Source: Branchinecta lynchi (taxonomy: Eukaryota > Arthropoda > Branchiopoda > Anostraca > Branchinectidae). Taken from it: 64,000 nt of DNA. A program made the translations under genes and the position numbers. The stretch's first letter is position 1. Each line of letters begins with the position of its first letter. The stretch covers positions 12,175,225-12,239,224 of the forward strand of contig JAKZAP010000010.1 of NCBI GenBank assembly GCA_023053575.1, written 5' to 3'. This document shows, one piece after another, positions 1 to 11,400 of this stretch. Under the pieces are notes generated by a model. That model was not told where the DNA came from. It saw nothing but the letters and a program-made list of their open reading frames with translations, and made no database searches.

Positions 1-985
1 AATTCAGAAACAGATTAAGGCCAAATAGCTAATCATCTGAGAAAACCAAGTTCAGATGTGGATTCAGCATGTGTGTTTAACCCCATAAGTCATATCTGTT
101 TTGACGAAAACTTCCTGCCACTTCTGCCCATTTCCCGGTTTCGGCCGAACTCCGGAACTACATATCTGGCGAAAAAAGAAAGCTCGAAAACGAACTCAGG
201 ATATCTTCTTCCCCAATAATGAACATCTAATCAACTTCAAATAAAAATTTAATTTATAACAAATTTCCGACTCTAGCCGGATTCCGGTCGAACTGTATGT
301 ACGGGTAAAAAATTATTGTCACACACGGATTCAGCATCTCTTCTTACCCCTAAATCGGATATCAATATCCTACAAATAAAACTTTAACTTTTAACAATTT
401 AACTACATGTCCGGGTAGAAAATTATTTTCACATAAGTGTTCAGCATGTCTTCTTGCCCTCGAACATCTAATCAGCTCCAAATAAAACTTTTAATTTTAA
501 CAAGCTTTCCGGTCTGGGCCGGATTCCGGCGAACTACTTGTCCGTCGAGAAAATGGTTTGAACCATCATGTTTAGCATGTCTTCCTACCCCTAAATCGAA
601 CATTTAATCAACTTCAAATAAAATTTTTACTTTTAACAAACTTTCCGGTTTTGGCCGGATTCCGGGCGAACTACTTGTCTGATGACAAAATGATTTTCAC
701 CATCGTGTTAGGTATGTCTTCTTACTCCATAATCGTCTATAACATTAGCTATTTCAAAATATTTTGTTTGCCCCTTAATTTAAACCCCCTCCCCTACCCC
801 TAAATGTAGGGCTACAAAGCCCATCTACGAACTTGACTTGTCCGATGGCCCAAAGAACCCTCGCACCAAGTTTCATCAAAATATCTCATTCCCTTCGAGA
901 GTTATCGTGCTTACAGACGGACGGACAGACGGACAACTTTTGCAATGTCATAGGTATCCCTCCACTTACGTTTTAGGATCCCAAA
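1..985 (-). repeat. GGGATCCC-end repeat with 136-137-bp satellite monomers, reversed copy
   Basis: About five diverged monomers run left to right, each with a CATGTCTTCTTACCCCTAAA-type segment and a CCGGATTCCGG-type segment, spaced roughly 135 bp. From about 780 come the segment ending CTACAAAGCCCATC, a GACGGACGGACAGACGG tract and an end at GGATCCCAAAA (976-986). This is the reverse complement of the block at 36578-37905. Non-coding. The left part is cut by the window edge and lies in the last visible chitinase intron. Confidence 0.75.
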
Positions 986-1092
986 AAGTAAGATAAAAAT
1001 TCCAAATATGAATGATTTTAACGTTCGTTTCGGCAAATCTTCCTATCAAAGTTGACTGGAAAGTTTTAATTTCTCCGAGAAAAAATCTAATG

Positions 1093-1364
1093 ACATTTAT
1101 TCAAACAATTTTTACAACGGATACGTCAGCTATGATTTTTCATCAGCGATATTTCGGCCCTTCTTGGCAAGGGTCTCGTAAGGCTGTCAATCCTCTAGTT
1201 CAACTGCGGGGAAAGGAATCAAACATGACAGGTTTGATTCCTTTCCCCGCAGTTGAACTAGAGGATTGACAGCCTGACGAGGACCCTTGCCAAGAAGGGC
1301 CGAAATATCGCTGATGAAAAATCATAGCTGACGTATCCGTTGTAAACATTGTTTGAATAAATGT
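1093..1364. repeat. Large palindrome: two head-to-head copies of the hammerhead-like repeat
   Basis: Left arm 1093-1224 and right arm 1232-1364 are near-perfect reverse complements around a 7-base loop at 1225-1231. The right arm reads as the repeat in plus orientation: GTTTGATTCC, then CTGACGAGGACCC at about 1275, then the GAAATATCG segment and ACGTATCCGTTGT. The left arm is the same repeat reversed, with small changes near 1190-1197. The copy continues to about 1400 (GTCAGCTTGGGCTCAAAG). No coding potential; short open frames here are by-products. Confidence 0.85.
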
Positions 1365-1800
1365 TTCAAAGTCAGCTTGGGCTCAAAGAATATTTAATCT
1401 AATGACATTCTGATAACATTTGATGGCGCTGGATAAGTCAGCTGAGATATGTTCTAGCAATGCGTCGGCCTTTCAAGTTCAAGTACAAGTTCTATTTATT
1501 GCAAACTAAATACACCAGAGCCAATTTTGCAGAGAGAGGGCTCGAGGCCAAATGGCGGACATTTACATCTACTACGGGCTAAAGAAAACGTCAACACACA
1601 AGTTATAAATTAACCACAAGCCATCCAGTGTAATAACTTCTTTTACGAAAAATCGCGGCGCTTCTTGCCGACTCTTTTTTTTTATTGTCTGGCCGACCCT
1701 TTGGTTAGTGAAAGTCAGTGAAATAACGTTTTTGATCTGAATTCTCGGTTCTCCGTTCTCGCTTCTGAATGTTGATTCAAAAACAGTTAGCCTACTGCCG
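1365..1800. other. Stretch without recognised feature
   Basis: Intronic or flanking DNA of the chitinase gene. I see no open frame with family resemblance, no tandem repeat and no clear inverted ends. Confidence 0.4.
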
Positions 1801-1805
1801 TTCCT

Positions 1806-2165
1806 GTGTCAAACAATATTGTTCCAAGAAAAACGAAGACATTGCAAGTGATATTGTCATTCAGGTTGCGGATTAAGCTAACGAAAAAGTTTGCGATGCA
1901 GCTTGATGAAAGCACTGAGAATTTCAAAACCAAACACAGAAACAGGCTGAATGAAGTAACTATGTGGCTAATGAGATCGAGCCGAGATTTGACAAGATTT
2001 TTGCTACAAAGCAGCCTCTATATTGCCTCATTGATTTTGTATATATTTTTACACGTGTATGCCTTGATACTAACGATCATTTTTTTCACGTTCTGAAAAG
2101 GGGGTACGCAATCTTTTCGAACCTTGATTAGGGGTACGCGGTACGGAAAAGGTTGGGAACCACTG
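1806..2165 (+). pseudogene. hAT transposase remnant (ZBED/Charlie-like) with right transposon end
   Basis: An open frame at 1806-2096 holds KKFAMQLDEST, resembling the FALQLDEST motif common in animal hAT transposases, preceded by NNIVPRKTKTLQV, which fits the sequence upstream of that motif in the family. The frame then jumps to KTKHRNRLNEV, suggesting an internal deletion. Downstream, 2095-2165 matches 38395-38471 (GGGGTACGCGGTACGG, then GGTTGGGAACCACTG), the right terminal inverted repeat of the 36424-38471 hAT element. No methionine start is credible. This is a decayed, internally deleted copy, not a host gene. Confidence 0.55.
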
Positions 2166-2248
2166 GCATAGGCTGTCACAGTGTAAGTATTCAGAGCTAC
2201 TTTAAAAGGATGAAGTACAAGGGAATCAAGAACCAATATGCTACTCAC

Positions 2249-2437
2249 TATTGTCGACGTCAGTCCACTTGTCCCCACTTCGAATAACCAGGGTCTCTGG
2301 GTCAACTATGGCGTAGGCGTATACAATGTGGGTGCAGAGGAACGGGTCGATATTTTCAGGGACAAACATTCCTTCGCCTGAGCGGGTCCAGGCCCAACTG
2401 GTAGCATAACAAAGAAGTTTCTTGTCACTCTCGCCGG
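2249..2437 (-). CDS. Chitinase exon 9: start of second GH18 domain
   Basis: Encodes [19 protein letters not shown] and onward to [17 protein letters not shown] and KWTDVDN, the first beta strand and following region of a GH18 domain. The WAW, IDP.LCTHIVY and W.D.DN pattern resembles group II chitinase repeats. The acceptor is TTTTTACAG before 2437 and the donor GTGAGT follows 2249. Length 189 nt, phase 1 in and out. The catalytic DxxDxDxE exon should lie beyond the left edge; I do not find it within 1-2248. Confidence 0.85.
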
Positions 2438-5400
2438 CTGTAAAAACAGACGAGTTATCAACGAAGAAATATACCTTCTCTACCAACCTACCACAATGTC
2501 AACTGCACAAATTAAGCTACGTTTACACGGAGGGTATTTACCCGTACTCCACTGGTACTTTTCCCAGCAACAGCAACAAATCCCCGGGTATTTTGGACTT
2601 CAATTTCGCAAACTTTTTACCCGGGGATTTGCTTGTCGAAGGGTATTCTTCGACGTCAGCAAAAACAATCGGATTTTCGAGCAATAATTTGGATTATGCC
2701 CACATAAGAAATCATATAAGTTTGTAACCAGTGTAGAGAGATATCGTGAGCTTTACACTCTTGGAATCTATAGTCACATGACAGTACTCTCCCTTGAAAA
2801 TACCCGGGTACCGTGTGAACACTTTCCTCTCTCGTCTCCTGGGAAAACTACCCGTCGTGTAAATGATCCTTTTTAACGAAGAATTTCAGTGTTGGAGACG
2901 CTGGCAAACCCCTTTGGAAGTTTGAAAACCGGGACGACTGTTTTCAATAGTGTGATTCACTAGACACGTTCTCAATAGCCTATCTTCGAAGGCCTTGGTT
3001 TGGTTGGCATTTTCCACGCGCTCCCTCTTCGTGTCTCTCTTGGCCTTGTCAGGCTGGCAACTCCTAGATGAGTTTATGACCCCTCGCACAATTGACTCGG
3101 CAGTTTACAGTATTTTAAAGTATTTGAATACTTTAAGACTATGATGATTTGTATGTTTCGGGGGAGGGGGGGGGGGCTAGGGGGGATACGGCCCTGGGAT
3201 GTACCCAACGTTTTGGCATAGCGAACTAAACAAATCTAATCCTACAGTTGGAGGCCAAGATCAGCTTGAGCGTTTTTTGCTTTTTTTAAATTTGCCTTTC
3301 GGGGGGGGGGGGTTGCCTGCGGGTTGGACAAAAAAGTACAAAAAAGACATAGATCAGAGGGAAAAGCCTGTCAAAGTGACTATTTTTGTGTGTTTCGGGG
3401 GGGGGGGTCAACCCCCTAACCCCCCCCCCCCCCCTCCCCTGGATACGGCCTTGCTGCCAAACCTCCTTTTCCCTTGCCCACGCCCCTCAGCTTAGACGTC
3501 AGCTTTCTGCGAGCATGAACCTGTATAAAGTCAGATAATCTTGTTTCATTATTTATTAATTTGTTCTTCATTACTTTACCTGTTTATTTAACTCTTACTG
3601 TTGATAAAACAGAATTGACTCCCGCTGGACAACTCAGCTATAAACTATTGCCAACCTATAACTAAACAGAATATGTTGCTTCTGGGACGTATCTTTCTTT
3701 CGGGGCTCTGTATTTATTTGTATTATACAAATATATTAGTCTGTTATGACATTTATTAAGAAGCGGCGACACAAAGCCCAAAGCTCACCTTCTAGCTCAA
3801 TAACAAAAATACAGACGCGCACAAACTCTGATCATATTCAATGGTGGTACACACCGATTAGCGACGCTTCAACTTGTTTTCCTTAATTACTATCATCAAT
3901 TTCTAATACAAAACAGGGTTAATCGTTAACAGAATACTAATTAGTCATCCAAAAGACATTTATCATATACCACTAATTACGCGTTTTCGCGTGAGAATCA
4001 AAGGGCCTGATTGACCGCCGATGACTTTCCGCTCCGAACATTTCCAGTGATGTGACCACACTGTCATGACTAATTTTCTTTAGCCACAAACCATTATTTA
4101 CTCTTAATGATGATAGGTGTTGTCCATATAGAAAATAAACTGAGGAAAGAATTACAGGTTTGATTCCTTCCCCGCAGTTGATCTAGAGGATTGACAGCCT
4201 GACGAGGACCCTTGCCAAGAAGGGCCGAAATATCGCTGATGAAAAATCATAGCTGACGTATCCGTTGTAAACATTGTTTGAATAAATGTTTCAAAGTCAG
4301 CTTGGGCTCAAAGAATATTTAAAGAAGAATCCGACATAAAAGCCTGTAAGGCAAGGCAAGTTTAAAGGGAAGGCGAGAAGGGAGATCAAGAAAATAATGA
4401 ACTTTGATTTCCCGAATTTTAATTTTCGTCTCATGCTCCTTGGGCAATCGCGCAATCGCTCAACTCTGCAAATTTCCGCTTGACCAGAGTAGAAACGCGG
4501 GCCTTTTCGTGCAGTTTCAAGTCCAGGAAAGCAAAATTCTTTAAGGTAGTGCAGTCTACAAGGCCGTATCCAGGGGAGGGGGTTAGGGGGTAGACCCCCC
4601 CCCCCCCGAAACACACAAAAATAGTCATTTTTACAGGCTTTTCCCTCTAATCTATGTCTTTTGAATTTGTTCTTCATTACTTTACCTGTTTATTTAACTC
4701 TTACTGTTGATAAAACAGAATTGACTCCCGCTGGACAACTCAGCTATAAACTATTGCCAACCTATAACTAAACAGAATATGTTGCTTCTGGGACGTATCT
4801 TTCTTTCGGGGCTCTGTATTTATTTGTATTATACAAATATATTAGTCTGTTATGACATTTATTAAGAAGCGGCGACACAAAGCCCAAAGCTCACCTTCTA
4901 GCTCAATAACAAAAATACAGACGCGCACAAACTCTGATCATATTCAATGGTGGTACACACCGATTAGCGACGCTTCAACTTGTTTTCCTTAATTACTATC
5001 ATCAATTTCTAATACAAAACAGGGTTAATCGTTAACAGAATACTAATTAGTCATCCAAAAGACATTTATCATATACCACTAATTACGCGTTTTCGCGTGA
5101 GAATCAAAGGGCCTGATTGACCGCCGATGACTTTCCGCTCCGAACATTTCCAGTGATGTGACCACACTGTCATGACTAATTTTCTTTAGCCACAAACCAT
5201 TATTTACTCTTAATGATGATAGGTGTTGTCCATATAGAAAATAAACTGAGGAAAGAATTACAGGTTTGATTCCTTCCCCGCAGTTGATCTAGAGGATTGA
5301 CAGCCTGACGAGGACCCTTGCCAAGAAGGGCCGAAATATCGCTGATGAAAAATCATAGCTGACGTATCCGTTGTAAACATTGTTTGAATAAATGTTTCAA

Positions 5401-8400
5401 AGTCAGCTTGGGCTCAAAGAATATTTAAAGAAGAATCCGACATAAAAGCCTGTAAGGCAAGGCAAGTTTAAAGGGAAGGCGAGAAGGGAGATCAAGAAAA
5501 TAATGAACTTTGATTTCCCGAATTTTAATTTTCGTCTCAGGCTCCTTGGGCAATCGCGCAATCGCTCAACTCTGCAAATTTCCGCTTGACCAGAGTAGAA
5601 ACGCGGGCCTTTTCGTGCAGTTTCAAGTCCAGGAAAGCAAAATTCTTTAAGGTAGTGCAGTCTACAAGGCCGTATCCAGGGGAGGGGGTTAGGGGGTAGA
5701 CCCCCCCCCCCCCGAAACACACAAAAATAGTCATTTTTACAGGCTTTTCCCTCTAATCTATGTCTTTTTTGTACTTTTTTGTCCGACCCGCAGGCAACCC
5801 CCCCCCCCCGAAAGGCACCCCCTCCCCCCCCCCCTCGAAAAATAACTGTGGGCATAGTCCTACAGTGAAAGAGTTATTTCCGTTACGAAATTTGCTTTGC
5901 TTACTTCTAGATTCAAAATAGTGAGGTTTCGCTTGGTCCTGCTAACTAATATCCGCTTCGCAATAATTTGAAAATATTTCTCCCTTCTCTCCTGCAACGA
6001 ACAAATTTGCAAGGCGAAACAAAGGTAGCGTTCCAGCGACTTATTATTAGTTACGATCGTTACTATTCTTGTTATTCTTACCGTTCCAGAGCCCGCCGTA
6101 ATAAGTTGGCCTCTCTACTAAACACATCTATCCATCCAGCCGTCATCTACATGATGTTTTTCATGTGAATCTCTTATGCCCAGTTAGATTCAGTCTAAAT
6201 TGTCGTGCTTTATGTTGATTCTATTCTATCTATTCATCCAGCTCATCAACTACATGATGTTTTTCATGATTTTTTTAGGCCCAGTTCGTAGCCTAATTCA
6301 GTCTAAATAGTCGTGCTTTATTTACTTGTGTTGTTTTTTCCCTTTTTTCCTTTTACTGCAATGTCACCTTGTGCATTTAGTAGGTCGTAAATTAAATATA
6401 TTTGTATTGTATGAATATATATCTACTGGGAGCTTGATTTACACGTTCGCTGTGGTAAAGCGCCTGAAATAATCTTCGATAGCGGCCTACAGCATGGACA
6501 TTTTTGTAATTACGTTTCTTTTTCGTTATTTTTTTCCGAACAGTTAACCCGCTTTCGTGGCTTGTGTTTATTTTGATGGATCACAAATAAAATCATCATC
6601 ATCATCATCTTGCTAGAAAAGTGGTTAGTACGTTCATTTTCCAGCTTGAGCGGCTTGAGCCTGAAGAGGACCCTTGCCAAGAAGGGCCGAAATTTAGCTC
6701 TATAATAAAATGTAGCTGACTTGTTCGTTTTGCGTCGTCAAAAAAGTGGTTAGTCTGATAGTTTTCTTTTCGTAAAGATAACATGCTATTTTTAGCGTTT
6801 TCTATTTTTACTAGAGGGAAAATGTGCTTCAACGCTACTTCAATAAGTGCCAGTTCTTTACTTACATAGGCCTAAGGATTAACGTATATTCTCAGCGGCC
6901 CTTTTCTCCTATTTTCTACACTAAACCCTGAAATTATAAATCTGTCAAATTCCAGTTTATTTTTTAACATTACCTTCATCTATCTTCGCTACTCATCGAT
7001 CTTAAAGCCACGCAAAAAACTCATTTTTTATCATTAGACTTGAAGTTGGAGATCATTTATCTGAACTCATTTATCCAGCTATTTTTGCAAAGAAATATTG
7101 TAAGAATGAAGACGTCATGCCAAGACTATCATTTCTGATCCACGACAAGAATTTAAAAAAAACTTGCTCAACCTCCTATTAAAGCGTCAGGAATAATGCG
7201 GGTTTTATAGATGGTTTGGATTATAAAAACACCGTATTATCTATAGAGATCTTTATCCAAACTGACAGTATTCAACGTCCAATGGATAGTTTGTGGTGAT
7301 CGAACAAACATCTGAAAAGGATTAGACTTTTGAATTAGCCTGCTGACAGAGAGTTTCAAAATCTGAATAGAGTTAGAATATATAGTATGACGGGCTCCAG
7401 CAACAGCCTTAAAGGACTTAATAGGTGCGATGAAAAACGGAGAGAGGCCAAAAATGTTTTCCTTCGTGACATCAGGGGCGTCACGACTGGGGGGGGGGGG
7501 GGGGGGGGGAGGTGGGACACCCCCCCCCCCCCCCAAAGCTGTCGGCCAGTCGGTAAAAAATAACCGAGTTCGCGGGCGATTTTTCTTCAAACGGTTAATT
7601 TTTTACACGAAAACAGTCGTTTTCTCTGAAAATTGGTCGATTTTTCGTCAAAATATTCGGTTTTTCTGAAAATCGGTGGATTTTTCTGAAAATCAGTCGA
7701 TTTTTTTCAAAAATGTCATTTTTTTTGTTGAGAACAGTCGTTTTTTCTGCAGAAAAAGTCGGTAAAATTTACCATCCAGTCGGTAAATGCCTCGCCCCCC
7801 CCCCCCCCCCGCCCAAACATTTTGGCTAGTAACGCCTCTGCGTGCCATGACAGTTATAGTAATACATACAGATCCGAATATAATAATATGAATAGAAGAC
7901 TGGTCTGCTCCAGAACAAACATCTGAAGACTTTTGAGTTAGCCTGCTGGCAGAGAGTTTCAACATTTAGTATGACGAGCTGAGCAACAGCCTTAAAGGAC
8001 TTAATTGGTGAGGTGAAAACGGAGAGAGGAAAAATGGCTTCCTTCGTGCCATAACAGTAATAATAATAAATATTGAACAGATATAATAATAAGAATAAAA
8101 GACTGGTCTGCTCCGGAAGAAACATCTGAATAGGATTGGACTTTTAAATTAGACAGCTGGCAGAGAGTTTCAACATTTAGTATGACGGGCTCAGCAACAG
8201 CCTTAATGGACTTAATTGATGTGGTGAAAAACGGAGAGATGCCAAAAACGTTTTCAATAGTAATAATAATAAATATAGAACAGAATATAATAATAAGAAT
8301 AGAAGGCTGGTCTGCTCCTGACTCCTGAGTAGAAAATCCGAAATTAACTATTATCACTGACGCATGCTACTCAGTGAGTGTTATGCTACTATAAAGAAAG

Positions 8401-11400
8401 TGGGTAGATTCCTCAAGCTGTCAATGATGTCAATCGTGTCCCTGTGACCAATTGTGCCTATGACGAATTCTCTGTGACGAATTGTCTTGTCCGACCAAAC
8501 TAACTTGGAAATAGGCACTTCCCCGATTCGACCGCCGTGGGGGCATGTATAACTTTCAAAGAGGAGAACCGGAAATCTTGTGACACGCTTAGAGTGCCCC
8601 ACTCTAAATTTGCTCGTGATGAAAATTAGTGGGAAGAACAAGCAAAAATCTTAAATACATCAGTGACAGAACCGGACCGGATTCGTGTACTGTGCGGGGA
8701 GTTGTGGGGGGGGGCGGAATTTCGGTGATCGCGAGATAAGGTACTTCCAGATGTGCTAGGACGATGAAACTTGACTTGAACGTTAGAAACTCGACAAGAT
8801 TGGCTTAGAAATTGTCACCTTCCGGATCCATCCCTTAAAGTACTCATCTTAACTGCAAAGTACAAAAAATACTTTTAAGCAAAATACACATTTTCATGAT
8901 CCCCTGAGCCCATGGTCACTTTTGCCTCAAGGGTTTTGCTTAGAAATGAATTTCCAGCTCCCTTAAGTGCGCGTCTTAACCTCAAAGTGAAAAAAATACT
9001 TTTGACCAAACGATACATGTCATGATCCTGAAGTGACCATTGTCTTGTGCCACAAGGGTTTTGCTTAAAGATGAACTTCTAGCACACTTAACGTGCGCAT
9101 CTTAACCGAAAAATCAAAAAAATAATTTTGACCGAATGAATATATTCATTATCCTAAAAGGACCGCGATCATTTTTGACTCGAGAATTTTGATTACAGAT
9201 AAATTTCTAGCGCCTGTAAAGTGCGAATCATCACAGCCAAGCGCAAAAATAAAATACTTTAACCAAACTATAGATTCTCGTAATTTTCAAGCATTTTTGC
9301 CTCAAGGGTCTTGCCTACAAATGATCAGAACAAACCCAGGAATTTGCATATTCCTACTTTCATCCTCTGCCCCAGCCTTGCAAGTGCCATCTGAGCTTCT
9401 AGCTCTTGTATTTTATAGACGTGGAACTTCGCTGTTTTTAAATGTTTGTCATTTGGCCATCGAGTATTGCTCTCTGCAAGGTTGGCTCCTTTCGAATTAT
9501 TCAGATTCATATTAAAAAAAAAAAAAAATGAACTTGTACCTACTGATACTTACTTACGCTAAAAAAAAAAGTGGAAACCAAAAAAGGCATTTTTTTTTAG
9601 AAGTGTGAACCGTTGAGTAGGCACAAATTTCGAAGTCTAGAAAAATGAAGATAAAAACCGAGTGGGTCCGACCGATGGATAGCCATGTTTTCCAACCTGA
9701 ATGCGAATATTTTCAGACATTCCAGTTCTAATTTACGCGTTACCTGTTGCCTGTGGGTTTCCTAAACGCTCGTTACCTGTTACCTTGTTGTTACCTGTAG
9801 GTACCCTAACCCTCACCTACTTCACTAAATAGGAGTTACGACTGGCTGATTTCTGAACTTCACTAAAACCATCAACACTTTATTGGGTTGGGACATCCTG
9901 CATTTGAAAAAGTGTATCCCAAAATCAGGGGTTTGTGATAGACTGCAATGGACTGCTAGGAACACTAGGAAATAAAATCGAAATCTCTAAAAGGGTCAGT
10001 ATTGATCCATGAATAGGCCCATGCTTGTTCAACCATCGTTGCGATTCTCACTCCGGTTTGACTGTCACACTAACCGAGTTTGATTTTAGAGTAAACCTCC
10101 CGCACTCACTGCTCCGGATTTGATTTCCAACACGACCGAGTCCTTGAAACTGCAGACGATCAAAAGAGTTCATGGGCCCATCACTTGAGTAACCTTTTAC
10201 ATACCTCTAAAGCTAAGTCTGTCGACCTCATCATTATCATACTGTAGTGCTTTGACGAGGGCTTTGACCCCTGGGTTGCATACGGCACGGCCAGGGTAGT
10301 CACAAACTCCAGCTAATGCATCAAAATGCAAATTTGATCCACATGACATTCGATACTTCTGTCCATTTGTACACCAGTAATAACTGGCACAATCTGTCGG
10401 GTCATTGAAAAGTCCATCTTCGTCGCAGACAAATGAGTCCAGGTTCTTTATTACAACTAGAATAAAAGTGGTCCGGGTTAACTGATTTAAAAGCTTTATC
10501 TTGTCGGGCAAAAGCAGCAATTAAGTGAGACCATTCAAAAGGCGCCAAAACTTACGAAACTCTTGGCGACAGTAGCTATGGGCGGGATGCTTGCCCTTTT
10601 ATCACGAGCAGACACGAACAACAGGAATTATGAATAGACATTTTTTTTAATTTCATCAAAAACACATCAAGTAAACAAACAATTTACCACTAACGGCCAC
10701 TTTTAAGACAAAAATTTCCTAATTGTGGCCGTAATAATTTTGCACTTTCAGGTAAAAATCCTGTATCCACATCAGCGCATAAAGCCGTTTATTTTTCTAT
10801 TTCCAGAACAGAATTTATTTAAAATCTGAAGTTTGGTATGTCTCTTTGGATTTTCTCATTGTTTATTGGTCTTTTTCGTGTTCAGAAAGGCTGTGGTGTA
10901 GTTGTACAACGATTAACATAATCGTTGTTTTTCTTGCAGAAATAGTATTTTTTTAATGTTTACAGAAATATTATCTAGCAGCACCACCTGAAGCATAGCT
11001 TGAGGTCTGGGAGATAAAAGGAAACTATCATGGTTATATTAAAGCCGTAATTTAATCCGAGCCATTTATAGGCTAAGTCACTTAAAGCGGTGATTCCAAA
11101 CCTTGCCGTAGCGCGTATCCCTAACCAAGGTCGAAAAGTTTGCGTACAACTTTTTGAAGATAGATCGTTCTTTACTAAGATCTGTTTTCAGATTCAGATT
11201 CAAATATTTTTTACTTCACCAAAACACAACTACATTGTACAAAAAACTCGACAACCACATAAAAGACAAAAATCTGTGGGTGGCTGTATCTTCTAACCAC
11301 CTTTTATCTTGAAATTATTCAATAAATTATTACATAAAAACTAATCTAATATATTTTCAAAAAAAGAAAGAAAAAGAGGTAAAGAAAGAGAGAGAAAAAA

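Larger units (their letters stand above)
3558..5769. repeat. Near-perfect 1106-bp tandem duplication
   Basis: Copy 1 (3558-4663) and copy 2 (4664-5769) line up at a constant 1106-base offset with almost no differences; one that I noticed is CTCATGCTCC against CTCAGGCTCC. The junction lies in AATTTG. Each copy holds a hammerhead-like repeat (4154-4321 and 5260-5427) and a reversed G-tract MITE fragment (from 4559 and from 5665). Such identity means a very recent event or an assembly duplicate. Confidence 0.9.
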
